Assembly (NCBI GenBank): GCA_002309765.1
Contig: DBXY01000016.1
Span: 1-30,683 of the forward strand
Source: Verrucomicrobia bacterium UBA1200
GTDB lineage: Bacteria; Verrucomicrobiota; Kiritimatiellia; RFP12; UBA1067
Length of the DNA stretch: 30,683 nt
Reading direction: 5' to 3'
Shown here: positions 15,678-24,901 of the stretch, in pieces
Numbering within the stretch: position 1 is the stretch's first letter
Layout of the letters: every line of letters starts with the position of its first letter
Notes under the pieces: model-generated
Told to the model about the DNA's origin: nothing
Seen by the model: the letters and a program-made list of their open reading frames with translations, nothing else
Database searches by the model: none
Program-made: the position numbers and the translations under genes

Positions 15678-16894
15678 TCCGTGTCAATGAGAATTACGCC
15701 AAATTGCAGGCGTCGTACCTTTTTTCCGAAATCGCCAAGCGCGTTAAGTCTTACCAGCAGGCCAATCCCGATAAGCCCGTGATCCGTTTGGGCATCGGCG
15801 ATGTCACCGAACCTTTGCCGCCGGTCTGTATTGAGGCTATGCACCGGGCGGTGGACGAGATGTCGAAGCGCGAGACGTTTCGCGGCTACGGTCCGGAGCA
15901 GGGTTACGATTTTCTGCGCGAGGCGATCGCCAAAAACGATTTCCTGCGCCGCGGCGCGGATGTTGCCGCAGACGAGATTTTTGTGAGCGACGGTGCCAAA
16001 TGTGATACCGCCAACATTCAGGAGCTGTTCGCGGACAAAATTTCGGTCGCGGTTCCGGATCCGGTGTACCCGGTTTATGTTGACACCAACGTGATGGCCG
16101 GCCGTACCGGTAAAAACGTTGGCGGCCGTTACTCTGGGTTGCATTACCTCGACAGCACCCAGGAAAACGGTTTTGTTCCCGCGCCGCCGTCGGAGCCGGT
16201 TGATCTGGTTTATCTCTGTTTCCCGAACAACCCGACCGGCGCCACCGCTACCCGCGATCAACTTGCCGCCTGGGTGGAATATGCCCGCAAGAACCGGGCG
16301 CTGATCCTGTTCGATGCGGCTTATGAGGCGTTTATTCGCGACAAATCCATTCCGCACAGCATTTACGAGATTGAGGGCGCCCGCGAGGTCGCGATTGAGT
16401 TCCGCAGTTTCTCCAAGACCGCAGGTTTTACCGGCACCCGTTGCGCCTATACGGTTGTGCCGCACTCTGTGGCGGCTTATACCCGGAAGGGCGATGCCGT
16501 GCCGCTGCACCCGATGTGGAATCGCCGCCACACCACCAAATTCAACGGCGTTTCTTACCCGGTTCAGCGCGCTGCCGAGGCGGTGTTCTCCCGTGACGGC
16601 AAGAAGCAGACCAAAGCCCTTACGGACTTTTACCTGAAGAATGCCAAAATCATCAAGAAAGGTTTTGCCAAGGCTGGGTTTGAGGTTGCCGGCGGCGACA
16701 ACAGCCCGTATGTCTGGGTTAATATCCACGGTGATTCTTGGGAGTTCTTTGATCGGCTGCTCAACGAGGCGCAGGTGGTTACCACCCCCGGCGCGGGATT
16801 CGGAAAGATGGGGCAGGGGTTCATCCGCATCAGCGCGTTCAACAGCCGCGAGAATGTGGAAAAGGCGATGGCTCGCATCCAAAAAATTCTGTAA
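15674..16894 (+). CDS. dapL: LL-diaminopimelate aminotransferase
   Basis: This PLP enzyme converts tetrahydrodipicolinate and glutamate directly to LL-diaminopimelate, bypassing the acylated dap pathway. It supplies lysine and peptidoglycan. The 406-residue product (normal length) begins NENYAKLQASYLFSEIAKRV and contains the substrate-site region RLGIGDVTEPLPP. It also has CFPNNPTGA and the PLP-lysine motif SFSKTAGFTGTR (K248). DapL is typical of Chlamydiae, Verrucomicrobia-related phyla, plants and some others, which supports a PVC assignment. It overlaps the acyltransferase gene by 4 bases and the next gene by 1 base. The long antisense frame over this gene is a codon-bias shadow. Confidence 0.96.
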   Translation: MIRVNENYAKLQASYLFSEIAKRVKSYQQANPDKPVIRLGIGDVTEPLPPVCIEAMHRAVDEMSKRETFRGYGPEQGYDFLREAIAKNDFLRRGADVAADEIFVSDGAKCDTANIQELFADKISVAVPDPVYPVYVDTNVMAGRTGKNVGGRYSGLHYLDSTQENGFVPAPPSEPVDLVYLCFPNNPTGATATRDQLAAWVEYARKNRALILFDAAYEAFIRDKSIPHSIYEIEGAREVAIEFRSFSKTAGFTGTRCAYTVVPHSVAAYTRKGDAVPLHPMWNRRHTTKFNGVSYPVQRAAEAVFSRDGKKQTKALTDFYLKNAKIIKKGFAKAGFEVAGGDNSPYVWVNIHGDSWEFFDRLLNEAQVVTTPGAGFGKMGQGFIRISAFNSRENVEKAMARIQKIL

Positions 16895-17490
16895 TGAGGG
16901 TTTTTGTCGATTTTGACGATGTGCTTTGCGAAACCGCCAGTTGCCTGTCGGGACTGGCGGCTTCTTTGTTCGGGTGCAAGGTCGCATATCAAGAGATAAT
17001 CACTTTCGATTTGCAGGAGGCGTTTTCGCTTTCGGATCGCGAGCTGGAAGAGTTGATGAGCCACGCCCACAACGATGATTATCTGGCGACATTGCCGGCT
17101 ACGGTCGGTTCGGTGGAGGCCATTCGCGGCTGGATCGCCGACGGCCACGAGGTGGTGGTGGTGACTGGTCGCCCCCCGTCTTGCCATCGCGGTTCCAAAG
17201 CGTGGCTGGACAGTTACGGGTTGTCCGAATTGCCGTTGATTCATCTCGACAAATACGGGCGGACAAAACCTTCCCCCGCCGTCGGTGGCTTACCCGCCAA
17301 TTATTCCCCGGCCGATTTGGTCGGCATGGGTTTTGACGTGGCGATAGACGATTCGCCGACCGCGCTTGACTTGCTGGCTAAAAAACTTCCCGGTGTAGAA
17401 ATTATGGTATTCAACCGGCCTTGGAACCAGACCTATCGGCCACCGGTTCCGATGCGCCGCGTTTCAACGTTGCCAACCCGTTTGGCTTAA
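16894..17490 (+). CDS. HAD-superfamily nucleotidase-like phosphatase
   Basis: The 198-residue product begins MRVFVDFDDVLCET, giving the HAD motif I with D6 as likely nucleophile and D8. It has VVVVTGRP as motif II and VAIDDSPTAL as motif IV. Length and motif style suggest the 5'-nucleotidase (NT5C-like) branch of HAD hydrolases. The substrate is unknown: a nucleotide, or a phosphate compound linked to the neighbouring pathways. The ATG shares a base with the dapL stop codon (TAATG), so it is the last gene of the purA operon. It converges with the minus-strand pncC gene, overlapping by 4 bases with no terminator between. Confidence 0.8.
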   Translation: MRVFVDFDDVLCETASCLSGLAASLFGCKVAYQEIITFDLQEAFSLSDRELEELMSHAHNDDYLATLPATVGSVEAIRGWIADGHEVVVVTGRPPSCHRGSKAWLDSYGLSELPLIHLDKYGRTKPSPAVGGLPANYSPADLVGMGFDVAIDDSPTALDLLAKKLPGVEIMVFNRPWNQTYRPPVPMRRVSTLPTRLA

Positions 17491-17990
17491 ATCGCGCCAA
17501 GCAGCAACTCCAACGCAAACTGCACCGCCTGTTCTCTTATGCTGGCACGGTCGCCGGAAAAAAGTCGGCGATGGGCTGTGGTGCGTTCGGGGGTGGCTAG
17601 GCCGAAATATACCAGCCCCACCGGCTTGGCGGCGGAGCCGCCTCCGGGACCGGCGATGCCGGTGGTGGACACCGCGATGTCGGAACCGGTGACGGAGCGG
17701 GCGCCGTTGGCCATTGCGGCCGCGCATTCGGGGCTGACCGCGCCAACGCTGCGCAACACCGCGTTCGGAACGCCCAACACCTGTTCCTTGACGCGGTTGT
17801 CGTAACTGATGATTCCGCCCAGAAAGACTTCCGAACTTCCCGCCACGGCGGTGATGGCGCCGCCGACCAGTCCCCCGGTGCAGGATTCGGCGCACGCCAG
17901 CCACTTGCCTTGTTTTTTTGCGGCGGCCACAACCTTGCTTGCCAGTTCTGTCGTTTTGGTTTCAGGGAAAATCGCGCTTTTATCGGGCAT
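17487..17990 (-). CDS. pncC: CinA C-terminal-type amidase (nicotinamide-nucleotide deamidase)
   Basis: The 167-residue product has the stand-alone size of PncC, which deamidates NMN to nicotinate mononucleotide in pyridine-nucleotide salvage. It has the family motifs AESCTGGLVGG near residue 33 and STTGIAGPGGG near residue 110. The N-terminal molybdopterin-like domain of full CinA is absent. The start is supported by GAGGTG seven bases upstream. It lies 14 bases after the debranching enzyme gene and is probably co-transcribed with it. Confidence 0.9.
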   Translation of the reverse strand: MPDKSAIFPETKTTELASKVVAAAKKQGKWLACAESCTGGLVGGAITAVAGSSEVFLGGIISYDNRVKEQVLGVPNAVLRSVGAVSPECAAAMANGARSVTGSDIAVSTTGIAGPGGGSAAKPVGLVYFGLATPERTTAHRRLFSGDRASIREQAVQFALELLLGAI

Positions 17991-18004
17991 ACTTCACCTC
18001 GCCG

Positions 18005-21000
18005 TTACTTCCGGTTCAAAAGTTTCCAAACCCGCAACAGTTCCGACATTCCCCACGCCTGCGCCGCGCAGCCACGAGCAAAGTGCGGGGCGTCGCCGTC
18101 GAAAATCTCCGCAATGTGGCATAGGCCGCCGCCCCGGTTCATTTGATATGCCGCCGAAGCCAGCAACGAACCGCAGTAATTGCGGGCCTTCTTGCCGTAT
18201 AATTTGAACAACGCTTCGGCGAACAGCGGGAACATCCACGACCAGGCGGTTCCGTTATGGTAGGCGGGTTTCCTCAAGGTGTCCTCATCGCCGCGGTAAT
18301 GTCCAGCATAAGGTGCGTGCGGGTTGTTGAGCAGCCTGCCATCGCGCCAGATTCCCATATCAGCGTTCACCGGCAGATCGGCTAACGAGCGGATCGCGCC
18401 GGGAATCAGCAATTGTTCGCAGGATTCAACCACGGAGCGTGCGAGTTCGCGGTCATTAAGCACGTCCAGTGTCACCGTCAGCAATTGGTTGGGACGAACC
18501 GTGTCCTCCGGTTCCGCGCCGGATGCCGGGCAGTTGGGCTTTGCCCGCAGGCAATCGTGCAATCCGCCGCCGGGGTGCGGGAAGAGCGCGGATAAAGATT
18601 GTGATGCCTTGTCCGCCAGTGGCGTCCACTTGGAATCGATATGCTTTGCCGCCAATCGCAACGCCGCGATCCACAGGGCTTGTATTTCCACCGGGTAACC
18701 CTCGCGCGGGGTCCCGGCGGGATAATTGGTGTCCATCCAAGTGAAGTGCGGCGGACTGAACACCAGTCCGCTGTCGGGGTCAACCTTCACTCCGTTCGGA
18801 GTACCGGAAAGAATGTTTTCCAAAATCGACTGCACCACGTCGCGTAGCGAACGCTCGCCGCAGCGGGCGTTGAAAACAGTCGCCGCATCCGATTTTTCAG
18901 CCAGATCTCCGGCCGCGACGCAGAACCACAGCGGCGCGTCGGAAGTGTCCCAGTTGCCAACGGTATTGCCGTGAATGATGTTGGGCAGCATTCCGCGTTG
19001 CTCAAACCTCCCGAATTCGCGCAATACCGCCAAGGCGTCGGCGGCGCGTCCGTCGGCAATCATTCCCCGCAAAACAATCAGCGTGTCGCGTCCCCAGTCG
19101 AGGAACCACGGATAGCCGGCGATAACGGTTTTAAAGGCGTCGCGGTTTACGATATACAGCGACAGCGCGGATGAACAGGCAATATCCAGTGGAAGCGGGT
19201 TGACTGCGGGAACGGATGGCGTGGTCGGTGCGTTGAATTCGCCGGTGTAACCGATTCCGCCCAACAACCGCTCTTTTGCGCCGCCTGTCAGCGGGAGTTC
19301 GAACCAGCCGGGGCTGAAACAGTCGCTATCCCCGCCCAGACCGCGTTCGAACTCTTCTGGATGCGGGCACATGTAACGCCATTGCGATTCTTGATGGAAC
19401 GCCCCGCCGGTGATTCTCATTCCAAGCCCGCCGGGTGCGCCGGGCGGAGTGAAACTGAAGCCGTCCCCGGTGGCGTGTACGGCGGCGGGGAAGCTGTGTT
19501 CGGCACCAGCGTATGCCTTGGTTTTGTCGTGGAAACTGCGCCATTCCACGTCCGGACGCAGCACGACGGTCACTTCTTCGGAATCGGCCAGCCGGCCCTC
19601 GTCATTTTTAGTGCATTTCTGCCGGGTGATGGTCAACCGCGACAAATTAGCGTCAACCGCCAGCTCTAGCCGGAAAGTCAGCGCAACCCGTTTGCCCATG
19701 CCGCACGGGATGTCGAATATCCAGTCGGCGAAACGTCCTGCCGGGTCGGCGCAGAACCGGGTAAGGCAAGATTCGCCAATCTCATGCGAGTAGCCGCGGA
19801 ACCGCAGCCAAGCGCGGCAAGAGGTCCAGAAAACCATTTTGTCGGCCGGCACCTTCGGGTCGGGATTGATGCCGAGCAGACAGTCGTATTGGCTGCGGAC
19901 TTCGCCCCAGGCTGCCCGCGTGTAAGCCATCGCCCCGATCGGATTGGACAGTGCGGTGTGCAGGGTGGTGAAGGCGTATGGGTGCAGCCGTGCTTCGTCT
20001 TCGGTATTGCAGGCTTGGCATCGCAGCGAGTCCTCGCGCACCTCGCGCCCGGTGGCGGAAACCCGGATCCGGACATTCTCCGGTTCCGGTAGCGCCAGAA
20101 TTTCGGACTCGGTGCGTTGAATTCCGTCCGGAGTGAATACGGTTACCGTCAGTTTCCTGACCGCGCCGCCCAAAGTCCGGTTGGTGCCGGTGGCGGCTAC
20201 CACCGGCAGGAACATCATCCAGCCGGAATCGTCCCGTTTCACGGCGCATCCGTTGGACGGATTGGCGTCGTCGGCGGAGAGTTCGGCGCGGAAACGGTGG
20301 TCGGACAAAATTAACAAAAGGCTGCCGTTGGGGACTGGCACTTGGCGCCGTGTGTCGGTCGGCCAATTCCAGACCACGCAATTGGGAAAACCGCCGTTGG
20401 CACGGGCGCAGAACCCAACCGGATCCGCCGTCATGTCGGCACCCAGAGTGTCGGGCGGCGATTTGCAAAGGAAATCGGGAGCTAACCATTGGCAAACCCG
20501 CATCGCCATTAGATTGGTGCGGCGGCGGTCAATGGCGGAGATGTCAGGCGCGTCGGTGGATTGGATCTTGGCTGCGATTGCGCCGGCATTCGGATCGATG
20601 GACAGGCAGCGGCATTGTCCGGGTTCAAGGTCGCAGAATCCGCTGGCGGCGGAGTCTACGGTTTCGCCGGTAAGGAGATCAATCGCCGCGCTGGCGGGGA
20701 AACTTTCGGTATGCCAATGCACCCGCTGCCGTGAACCGCACTCCAGATTTACCAGTACCAGCAAGGGATTGCTTTGTTCGGTTTGGCGCGCCACTGCCAG
20801 AACGTTTCCGCCGCCGGTCTGAATCATGCGCATTCTGGCGCCGGGGCCGAACGCGGGGTGGCATGAGAGCAACCGGTTCAGTCTGCTGATTGGTTCAACC
20901 AGGTTTACGCTCGAACCCCAGTTCAACGCGGAGGCCCCGTGGACGTCAATCTTTTCCGTGGCCAGCCACTCAACGCCGTTGGCGATACCGAACGCTCCGT

Positions 21001-22318
21001 TGTGGGAGAGCAGCGCTGAAAGTTGTACTCGCATCAGGGCGTAAACCGCCCCATTGGCGGCCAAACGGTTGTTGTCGTGGGTCTCGGCAAAATGGATCAG
21101 CGGTCCGCAGGTTTCGGACAGTTCAATCGCTTGGGGAAGGTACCATTCCATCGCCTCGCGGTTGTAGGTTTGGAACAGCTCGGAATATGCCCAGTCCAGA
21201 TTCGATTCCGACAACAGTTGCCGGGTGGTTTCTACTTTTCCGCCCAAACCTTCCAGCATGAAAACCGTGTCGGGATAACTTTCCCGTACCCGCGCCACGA
21301 TGTAGCCCCAGGTCTCGGCGGGAATCATATAGCCGGCGTCGCAGCGAAAACCGTCCACGCCCTGTTTGCACCAGAAGAGAAAAACCTCCGCCATGTAGGC
21401 GCGCAGTTCCGGGTCGCGGTAGTCGAGTTCCACCAAATCTTCCCAAGTCACGCCCCAAGCTCCGGGCGAAGCAAAACCTCCGTCGGGCTGGCGGCGGTAC
21501 CATTCGGGGTGGTGGGTTTGCATGGTGGCGGCCCAACCGGTGTGGTTGGCGGGAAGATCGAGGAATAACGTGCCGTTGCGGGCGTGAACCGCATCGACCA
21601 GCTCTCGGAATTGGTCAAGCGGCGTGGCGTACCGGTCGAATTCGGCCAAAGCGGGGTCAACCGAGAGGAAATCGCGGGCGGCGAAAGCCGAGCCGAAACG
21701 GCCCATGCGGGCAAAGGTGGTCGGCACGGGGAAGATGGGCAGAAGTTGGATGATGCCGAAGCCCATTTCGCGCATGATGTCGTCCAGCCGTGCCTTCAAG
21801 TCGCGAAAAGTCCCGGACGGCGGAATCACCGTGTAGCCGGCTGCGCTTAGCGTTTCTTCGGTTTCTTTAAAGTCGGTGGAACTGGCGGCAAGCGTGAGGT
21901 CGCCGCCGAATTGCCGCACAAAAGCGGTGTACATGGTGTTGGCGGCGGCGGTGTGCGCCGGCTCAACTTTGATGCGGAGGTTTTCCCCCTCCGGCCAAAC
22001 CGGGGTGGCGTCGCCGCCAGCCGGGAAGAAGCAAGCTTTCCCGGCGAAAATGCCGGTTTCCAAAAGCGGGATCTTGGCCGTGTAACGTCCCGGCGCCACC
22101 TTTTCCATCGGTATGTCGTGCCAATCGCGGGCCAAGATAGGTTCGCCGCACTCTGTAAAGTCAATCAGCTCGCGCCGCCGGATCGCGGCCCGCCCGATAT
22201 TGGTGCGAAACATGGCGCGGCCAGGGATATCGCTGTCGGAGACAAGGGAAACTTCAAGCACGTCTCCGGCCCAGCGCAGCAGGAATTCGCCCAGTTGTGG
22301 TGATTGGCTAAGATTCAT
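18005..22318 (-). CDS. Bifunctional glycogen debranching enzyme (GH13 + GH133 fusion)
   Basis: The 1437-residue cytoplasmic protein combines two catalytic parts. The first, about residues 150-470, is a GH13 barrel with DLPANHTG (N258, H259), GFRCDAGY (nucleophile D327), MLEGLGG (acid/base E356) and FAETHDNN (D415). The second, C-terminal from about residue 1040, is the amylo-alpha-1,6-glucosidase type (GH133), with DWGRDT (D1074, D1078) and HGNTVGNWDTSDAP. Between them lies a long beta-rich region of unknown role (about 600-1030). The layout parallels eukaryotic debranching enzymes, in which a GH13 part transfers maltotriosyl units and the GH133 part removes the branch glucose. That both activities are present here is inference. 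No signal peptide. The ribosome site is weak. A hairpin separates it from nagB upstream. Confidence 0.88.
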   Translation of the reverse strand: MNLSQSPQLGEFLLRWAGDVLEVSLVSDSDIPGRAMFRTNIGRAAIRRRELIDFTECGEPILARDWHDIPMEKVAPGRYTAKIPLLETGIFAGKACFFPAGGDATPVWPEGENLRIKVEPAHTAAANTMYTAFVRQFGGDLTLAASSTDFKETEETLSAAGYTVIPPSGTFRDLKARLDDIMREMGFGIIQLLPIFPVPTTFARMGRFGSAFAARDFLSVDPALAEFDRYATPLDQFRELVDAVHARNGTLFLDLPANHTGWAATMQTHHPEWYRRQPDGGFASPGAWGVTWEDLVELDYRDPELRAYMAEVFLFWCKQGVDGFRCDAGYMIPAETWGYIVARVRESYPDTVFMLEGLGGKVETTRQLLSESNLDWAYSELFQTYNREAMEWYLPQAIELSETCGPLIHFAETHDNNRLAANGAVYALMRVQLSALLSHNGAFGIANGVEWLATEKIDVHGASALNWGSSVNLVEPISRLNRLLSCHPAFGPGARMRMIQTGGGNVLAVARQTEQSNPLLVLVNLECGSRQRVHWHTESFPASAAIDLLTGETVDSAASGFCDLEPGQCRCLSIDPNAGAIAAKIQSTDAPDISAIDRRRTNLMAMRVCQWLAPDFLCKSPPDTLGADMTADPVGFCARANGGFPNCVVWNWPTDTRRQVPVPNGSLLLILSDHRFRAELSADDANPSNGCAVKRDDSGWMMFLPVVAATGTNRTLGGAVRKLTVTVFTPDGIQRTESEILALPEPENVRIRVSATGREVREDSLRCQACNTEDEARLHPYAFTTLHTALSNPIGAMAYTRAAWGEVRSQYDCLLGINPDPKVPADKMVFWTSCRAWLRFRGYSHEIGESCLTRFCADPAGRFADWIFDIPCGMGKRVALTFRLELAVDANLSRLTITRQKCTKNDEGRLADSEEVTVVLRPDVEWRSFHDKTKAYAGAEHSFPAAVHATGDGFSFTPPGAPGGLGMRITGGAFHQESQWRYMCPHPEEFERGLGGDSDCFSPGWFELPLTGGAKERLLGGIGYTGEFNAPTTPSVPAVNPLPLDIACSSALSLYIVNRDAFKTVIAGYPWFLDWGRDTLIVLRGMIADGRAADALAVLREFGRFEQRGMLPNIIHGNTVGNWDTSDAPLWFCVAAGDLAEKSDAATVFNARCGERSLRDVVQSILENILSGTPNGVKVDPDSGLVFSPPHFTWMDTNYPAGTPREGYPVEIQALWIAALRLAAKHIDSKWTPLADKASQSLSALFPHPGGGLHDCLRAKPNCPASGAEPEDTVRPNQLLTVTLDVLNDRELARSVVESCEQLLIPGAIRSLADLPVNADMGIWRDGRLLNNPHAPYAGHYRGDEDTLRKPAYHNGTAWSWMFPLFAEALFKLYGKKARNYCGSLLASAAYQMNRGGGLCHIAEIFDGDAPHFARGCAAQAWGMSELLRVWKLLNRK

Positions 22319-22343
22319 GGTTCAGAATGCGGACGGAAAAGTT

Positions 22344-22388
22344 GAAAGGTTGAAAAGCCATACCGAACGCACAACTTTTCAACCTTTC
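22344..22388 (-). terminator. Stem-loop between nagB and the debranching enzyme gene
   Basis: GAAAGGTTGAAAAG (22344-22357) and CTTTTCAACCTTTC (22375-22388) form a perfect 14-bp stem with a 17-base loop. It sits 30 bases after the nagB stop and just before the next start. It may end or attenuate transcription of nagB, so the downstream gene may be expressed at a different level. Confidence 0.55.
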
Positions 22389-22417
22389 GTTTTAATTCCG
22401 CACAGCGGGGTAGGGGG

Positions 22418-23182
22418 TTACAGACCGCAGGAGCCGGCCCACTTGTAGTAATCCTTCAGCGTAAGCTTGGAGGCTGCCGCCTCGTCAAGATACACGCGGG
22501 TGTCCGGGTGCATCTGGAGGATAGAGGCGGGATTGAATTGGGTGATGCCGCCCTCGATCATGCCCTGCACCGCAGTGGCTTTGTTGGCGCCGAAGCAAAG
22601 CATGAGGCAGGTCTTTGCCTCCATAATGGTTCCGACGCCCATGGAGATCGCCTTGCGGGGAACATCGTCCGCCTTTTCGAAGAAACGGGCGTTGTCGCTG
22701 ATGGTTTGCGGCGTAAGCGCCACCACGCGGGTGCGGGAGACGAGCGAAGAACCCGGCTCGTTGAAACCGATGTGCCCGTCCGACCCGATACCGAGAACCT
22801 GGATGTCAACGCCGCCGGCAGCCTTCATGGCGGCTTCGTATTCGGCGCAGAACGCCGCGGGGTCGGCGGCGGTGCCGTCCGGGACGCGGGTGTTGGCCTT
22901 GTCGATGTTGAGATGGTCGAAGAGGTTCTCGTTCATGAACCGGCGGTAAGATTGCGGATGGTCGGGTTGCAGCCCATAATACTCGTCAAGGTTGAAGGAA
23001 CGGACCTGACTGTAGTCAAGACCGGCTTTGCAGGCTTCGGCCATTTCCTTGTACAGACCCAGCGGGGTGCTGCCGGTCGCCAGACCAAGCACGAGTTTAG
23101 GGTTCTTGCGAATCTCTGCGTTGACGTATTCACCTGCCGCGCGGCTGGCCGCCTCGGGGGTGTCGAAAATGAAAATCTGCAT
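22418..23182 (-). CDS. nagB: Glucosamine-6-phosphate deaminase
   Basis: This enzyme converts glucosamine 6-phosphate to fructose 6-phosphate and ammonia, feeding amino sugars into glycolysis. The 254-residue product has LATGSTPLGLY, SFNLDEYYGL (catalytic D66) and GIGSDGHIGFNEPGSSL with the conserved D, H and E. The start is taken at 23182 because MQIFIF is the usual family N-terminus and a GAAAGGG ribosome site lies upstream. The frame could extend to 23224. It has its own promoter, divergent from the regulator gene at 23399. Confidence 0.95.
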   Translation of the reverse strand: MQIFIFDTPEAASRAAGEYVNAEIRKNPKLVLGLATGSTPLGLYKEMAEACKAGLDYSQVRSFNLDEYYGLQPDHPQSYRRFMNENLFDHLNIDKANTRVPDGTAADPAAFCAEYEAAMKAAGGVDIQVLGIGSDGHIGFNEPGSSLVSRTRVVALTPQTISDNARFFEKADDVPRKAISMGVGTIMEAKTCLMLCFGANKATAVQGMIEGGITQFNPASILQMHPDTRVYLDEAAASKLTLKDYYKWAGSCGL

Positions 23183-23233
23183 AATAATGACCCTTTCTTG
23201 TCTTGCGGCACCACGCCGCAACATACGGGTAAA

Positions 23234-23262
23234 ACATTACTCTTATCTGATTAAAAAGTCAA
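23234..23262 (-). promoter_or_regulatory. Sigma-70-like promoter of nagB
   Basis: On the minus strand TTGACT (23257-23262), a 17-base spacer and TAATGT (23234-23239) lie about 50 bases upstream of the nagB start. The match is good, in an AT-rich divergent intergenic region. Confidence 0.55.
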
Positions 23263-23338
23263 TTACAAATCCGCCCTAATTTGCATTTTGAAGCGATTCC
23301 GCACTTCTTCGCAAATATGTTTAATTGGCGGTAATATA

Positions 23339-23368
23339 TTGACCAATCAGGTAAATTTATGATAGGCT
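23339..23368 (+). promoter_or_regulatory. Possible promoter of the AAA+/Fis regulator gene
   Basis: TTGACC (23339-23344), an 18-base spacer and TAGGCT (23363-23368) lie about 30 bases before the start at 23399. The -10 is weak. Confidence 0.35.
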
Positions 23369-23398
23369 ATTGCCGTTTTGAATTGAAAAGGGCATGAG

Positions 23399-24901
23399 AT
23401 GAACAGCAATCTGATACTTACCGGATGGGGATACGCCGAATATGTGGCGGCGGCGGCGGTCGCATTAAAAGCGCTTGACGGAACGGCGGATGTTTTGGGC
23501 ATCAGCCGCAGACGCTTGCCGGAATTTATGGAAGAGTTGACCGCGACGCGCCAGAGTTGCAAATGGCGAAACATTTATCTAATCGGGCTTTCGCTTTCCG
23601 GCGATCCGGAACGGCTGGCCACCGCGTTGGCAAAACTCAAGGGGCAGGGTGTCAAGGTAACTTGGATCAGCGCGCTTGAAATGCATAATGACATCGCCGA
23701 AATACTTAAAGGGCTTATGGAGGTGCGCGTCATCGGTTCTTCGCTTCTTGAGGCGGTTGGACATACCTTCGGCATTGAGATCGAACAGTATATGACTTTC
23801 CTCAAGGAGCCGAAGCGTGTCTCGTCGGATGTCCGCGCCTATTTCACGTTAATCGCCACGGCCCAATTCTATTACCGCAACTATCAGGATGAATCGCTCT
23901 ATGCTAAGACCGCCCGTTATTTGGCGAGCGGAGTTAAGCCTTGCGCTTGGGAGCCGGACGTCAAGGCCGCCGTGCAACATTACGACCGTTACGGCAGTCG
24001 CGAGCTTTTGGGTAAGAGCCGCGAGATGTCGATGCTGCAGGAGCGCATCAATCGTGTTGCGGTGCATGAACACGCCCGTGTCCTAATTCTTGGCGAAAGC
24101 GGTACCGGCAAGGAGACGGTTGCCCAGCAGATACACACGAAGAGTCCCCGGTGGAATATGCCATTTATCGCTTTCAACTGTGCCAGCGTTACGAAGGACC
24201 TGTTGGAGGATCGTTTTTTCGGACACGAGAAAGGCGCGTTCACGAACGCCATCGAGCGCACGGACGGCCTTTTCCTGATGGCTGACGGCGGCACGCTTTT
24301 CCTTGACGAAATCGGCGAGATGCCGATTGAGGTGCAGGCGCTTCTCCTGCGGGTACTTGAAGGCGGACGGTTTATGCGCGTGGGCGGCATGGAGGAGTTG
24401 CGGTGCGATGTGCGGCTCGTCACGGCTACCAATCGCGACCTCCCGGCGCTTGTCAGGGAGGGCAGGTTCCGCGAAGACCTTTACCAGCGGCTTAACGTGG
24501 TGCAGTTGAGAACGCCGTCACTGCGGGAGCATAAGGATGACATTCCGGTCATAGCCAACGCCTGGTGGCGAAAGTTCCACAACAACCGCGTGTTGCAAGC
24601 GGAACAGATCGCCGCGCTGATGGACTACGACTACCCCGGCAATGTGCGCGAACTCGTCAACATCCTCGACCGGGCGACGGCTTTGGAAGAGGAGGATTTT
24701 GGTCTGCTCATGCGCGAGCACAAGGAGATGAACGCCGGGCTTTCAAGCGGTCTGGAGTTGAAGTCCGGACGGATTCCCGACAAGCTCGAAGACGCGATTC
24801 GAATCCACATCCGCCGCGTGTACGATAAGTACGGGCAGAATCTCACCCGCGCCGCCGAAGCGCTGGATGTCAGTAGAAATACGGTGCGGAAGTATTTGTA
24901 G
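23399..24901 (+). CDS. AAA+/Fis transcriptional regulator of the enhancer-binding type with GAFTNA loop
   Basis: The 500-residue protein has an N-terminal domain (about 1-190), a central AAA+ domain and a C-terminal helix-turn-helix of Fis type (LTRAAEALDVSRNTVRKYL). The Walker A motif is GESGTGKE (232-239). Walker B is LFLDEIGEMP, followed by ATNRDL and REDLYQRLNVV. The loop that contacts sigma-54 normally reads GAFTGA; here it is GAFTNA (279-284). The N-terminal part, with an early AEYVAAAAVALKAL helix and later NIYLIGLSLSGDPERLATAL and VKVTWIS, faintly recalls DHH-type folds. It lacks the acidic and histidine residues of active enzymes, so it may be a ligand sensor. It likely controls the following hydrolase genes, and possibly nagB; this is inference from position. 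Confidence 0.88.
   Translation: MNSNLILTGWGYAEYVAAAAVALKALDGTADVLGISRRRLPEFMEELTATRQSCKWRNIYLIGLSLSGDPERLATALAKLKGQGVKVTWISALEMHNDIAEILKGLMEVRVIGSSLLEAVGHTFGIEIEQYMTFLKEPKRVSSDVRAYFTLIATAQFYYRNYQDESLYAKTARYLASGVKPCAWEPDVKAAVQHYDRYGSRELLGKSREMSMLQERINRVAVHEHARVLILGESGTGKETVAQQIHTKSPRWNMPFIAFNCASVTKDLLEDRFFGHEKGAFTNAIERTDGLFLMADGGTLFLDEIGEMPIEVQALLLRVLEGGRFMRVGGMEELRCDVRLVTATNRDLPALVREGRFREDLYQRLNVVQLRTPSLREHKDDIPVIANAWWRKFHNNRVLQAEQIAALMDYDYPGNVRELVNILDRATALEEEDFGLLMREHKEMNAGLSSGLELKSGRIPDKLEDAIRIHIRRVYDKYGQNLTRAAEALDVSRNTVRKYL

Noticed and set aside
15659..16987. 442-codon open frame on the minus strand
   Set aside because: It is antisense to dapL, whose motifs and overlaps with both neighbours are unambiguous; the frame reflects GC-rich codon bias.
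19782..20495. 237-codon frame on the minus strand in another phase
   Set aside because: It lies wholly within the debranching enzyme gene on the same strand but in a different frame; its product is Arg/Pro-rich and shows no domain.
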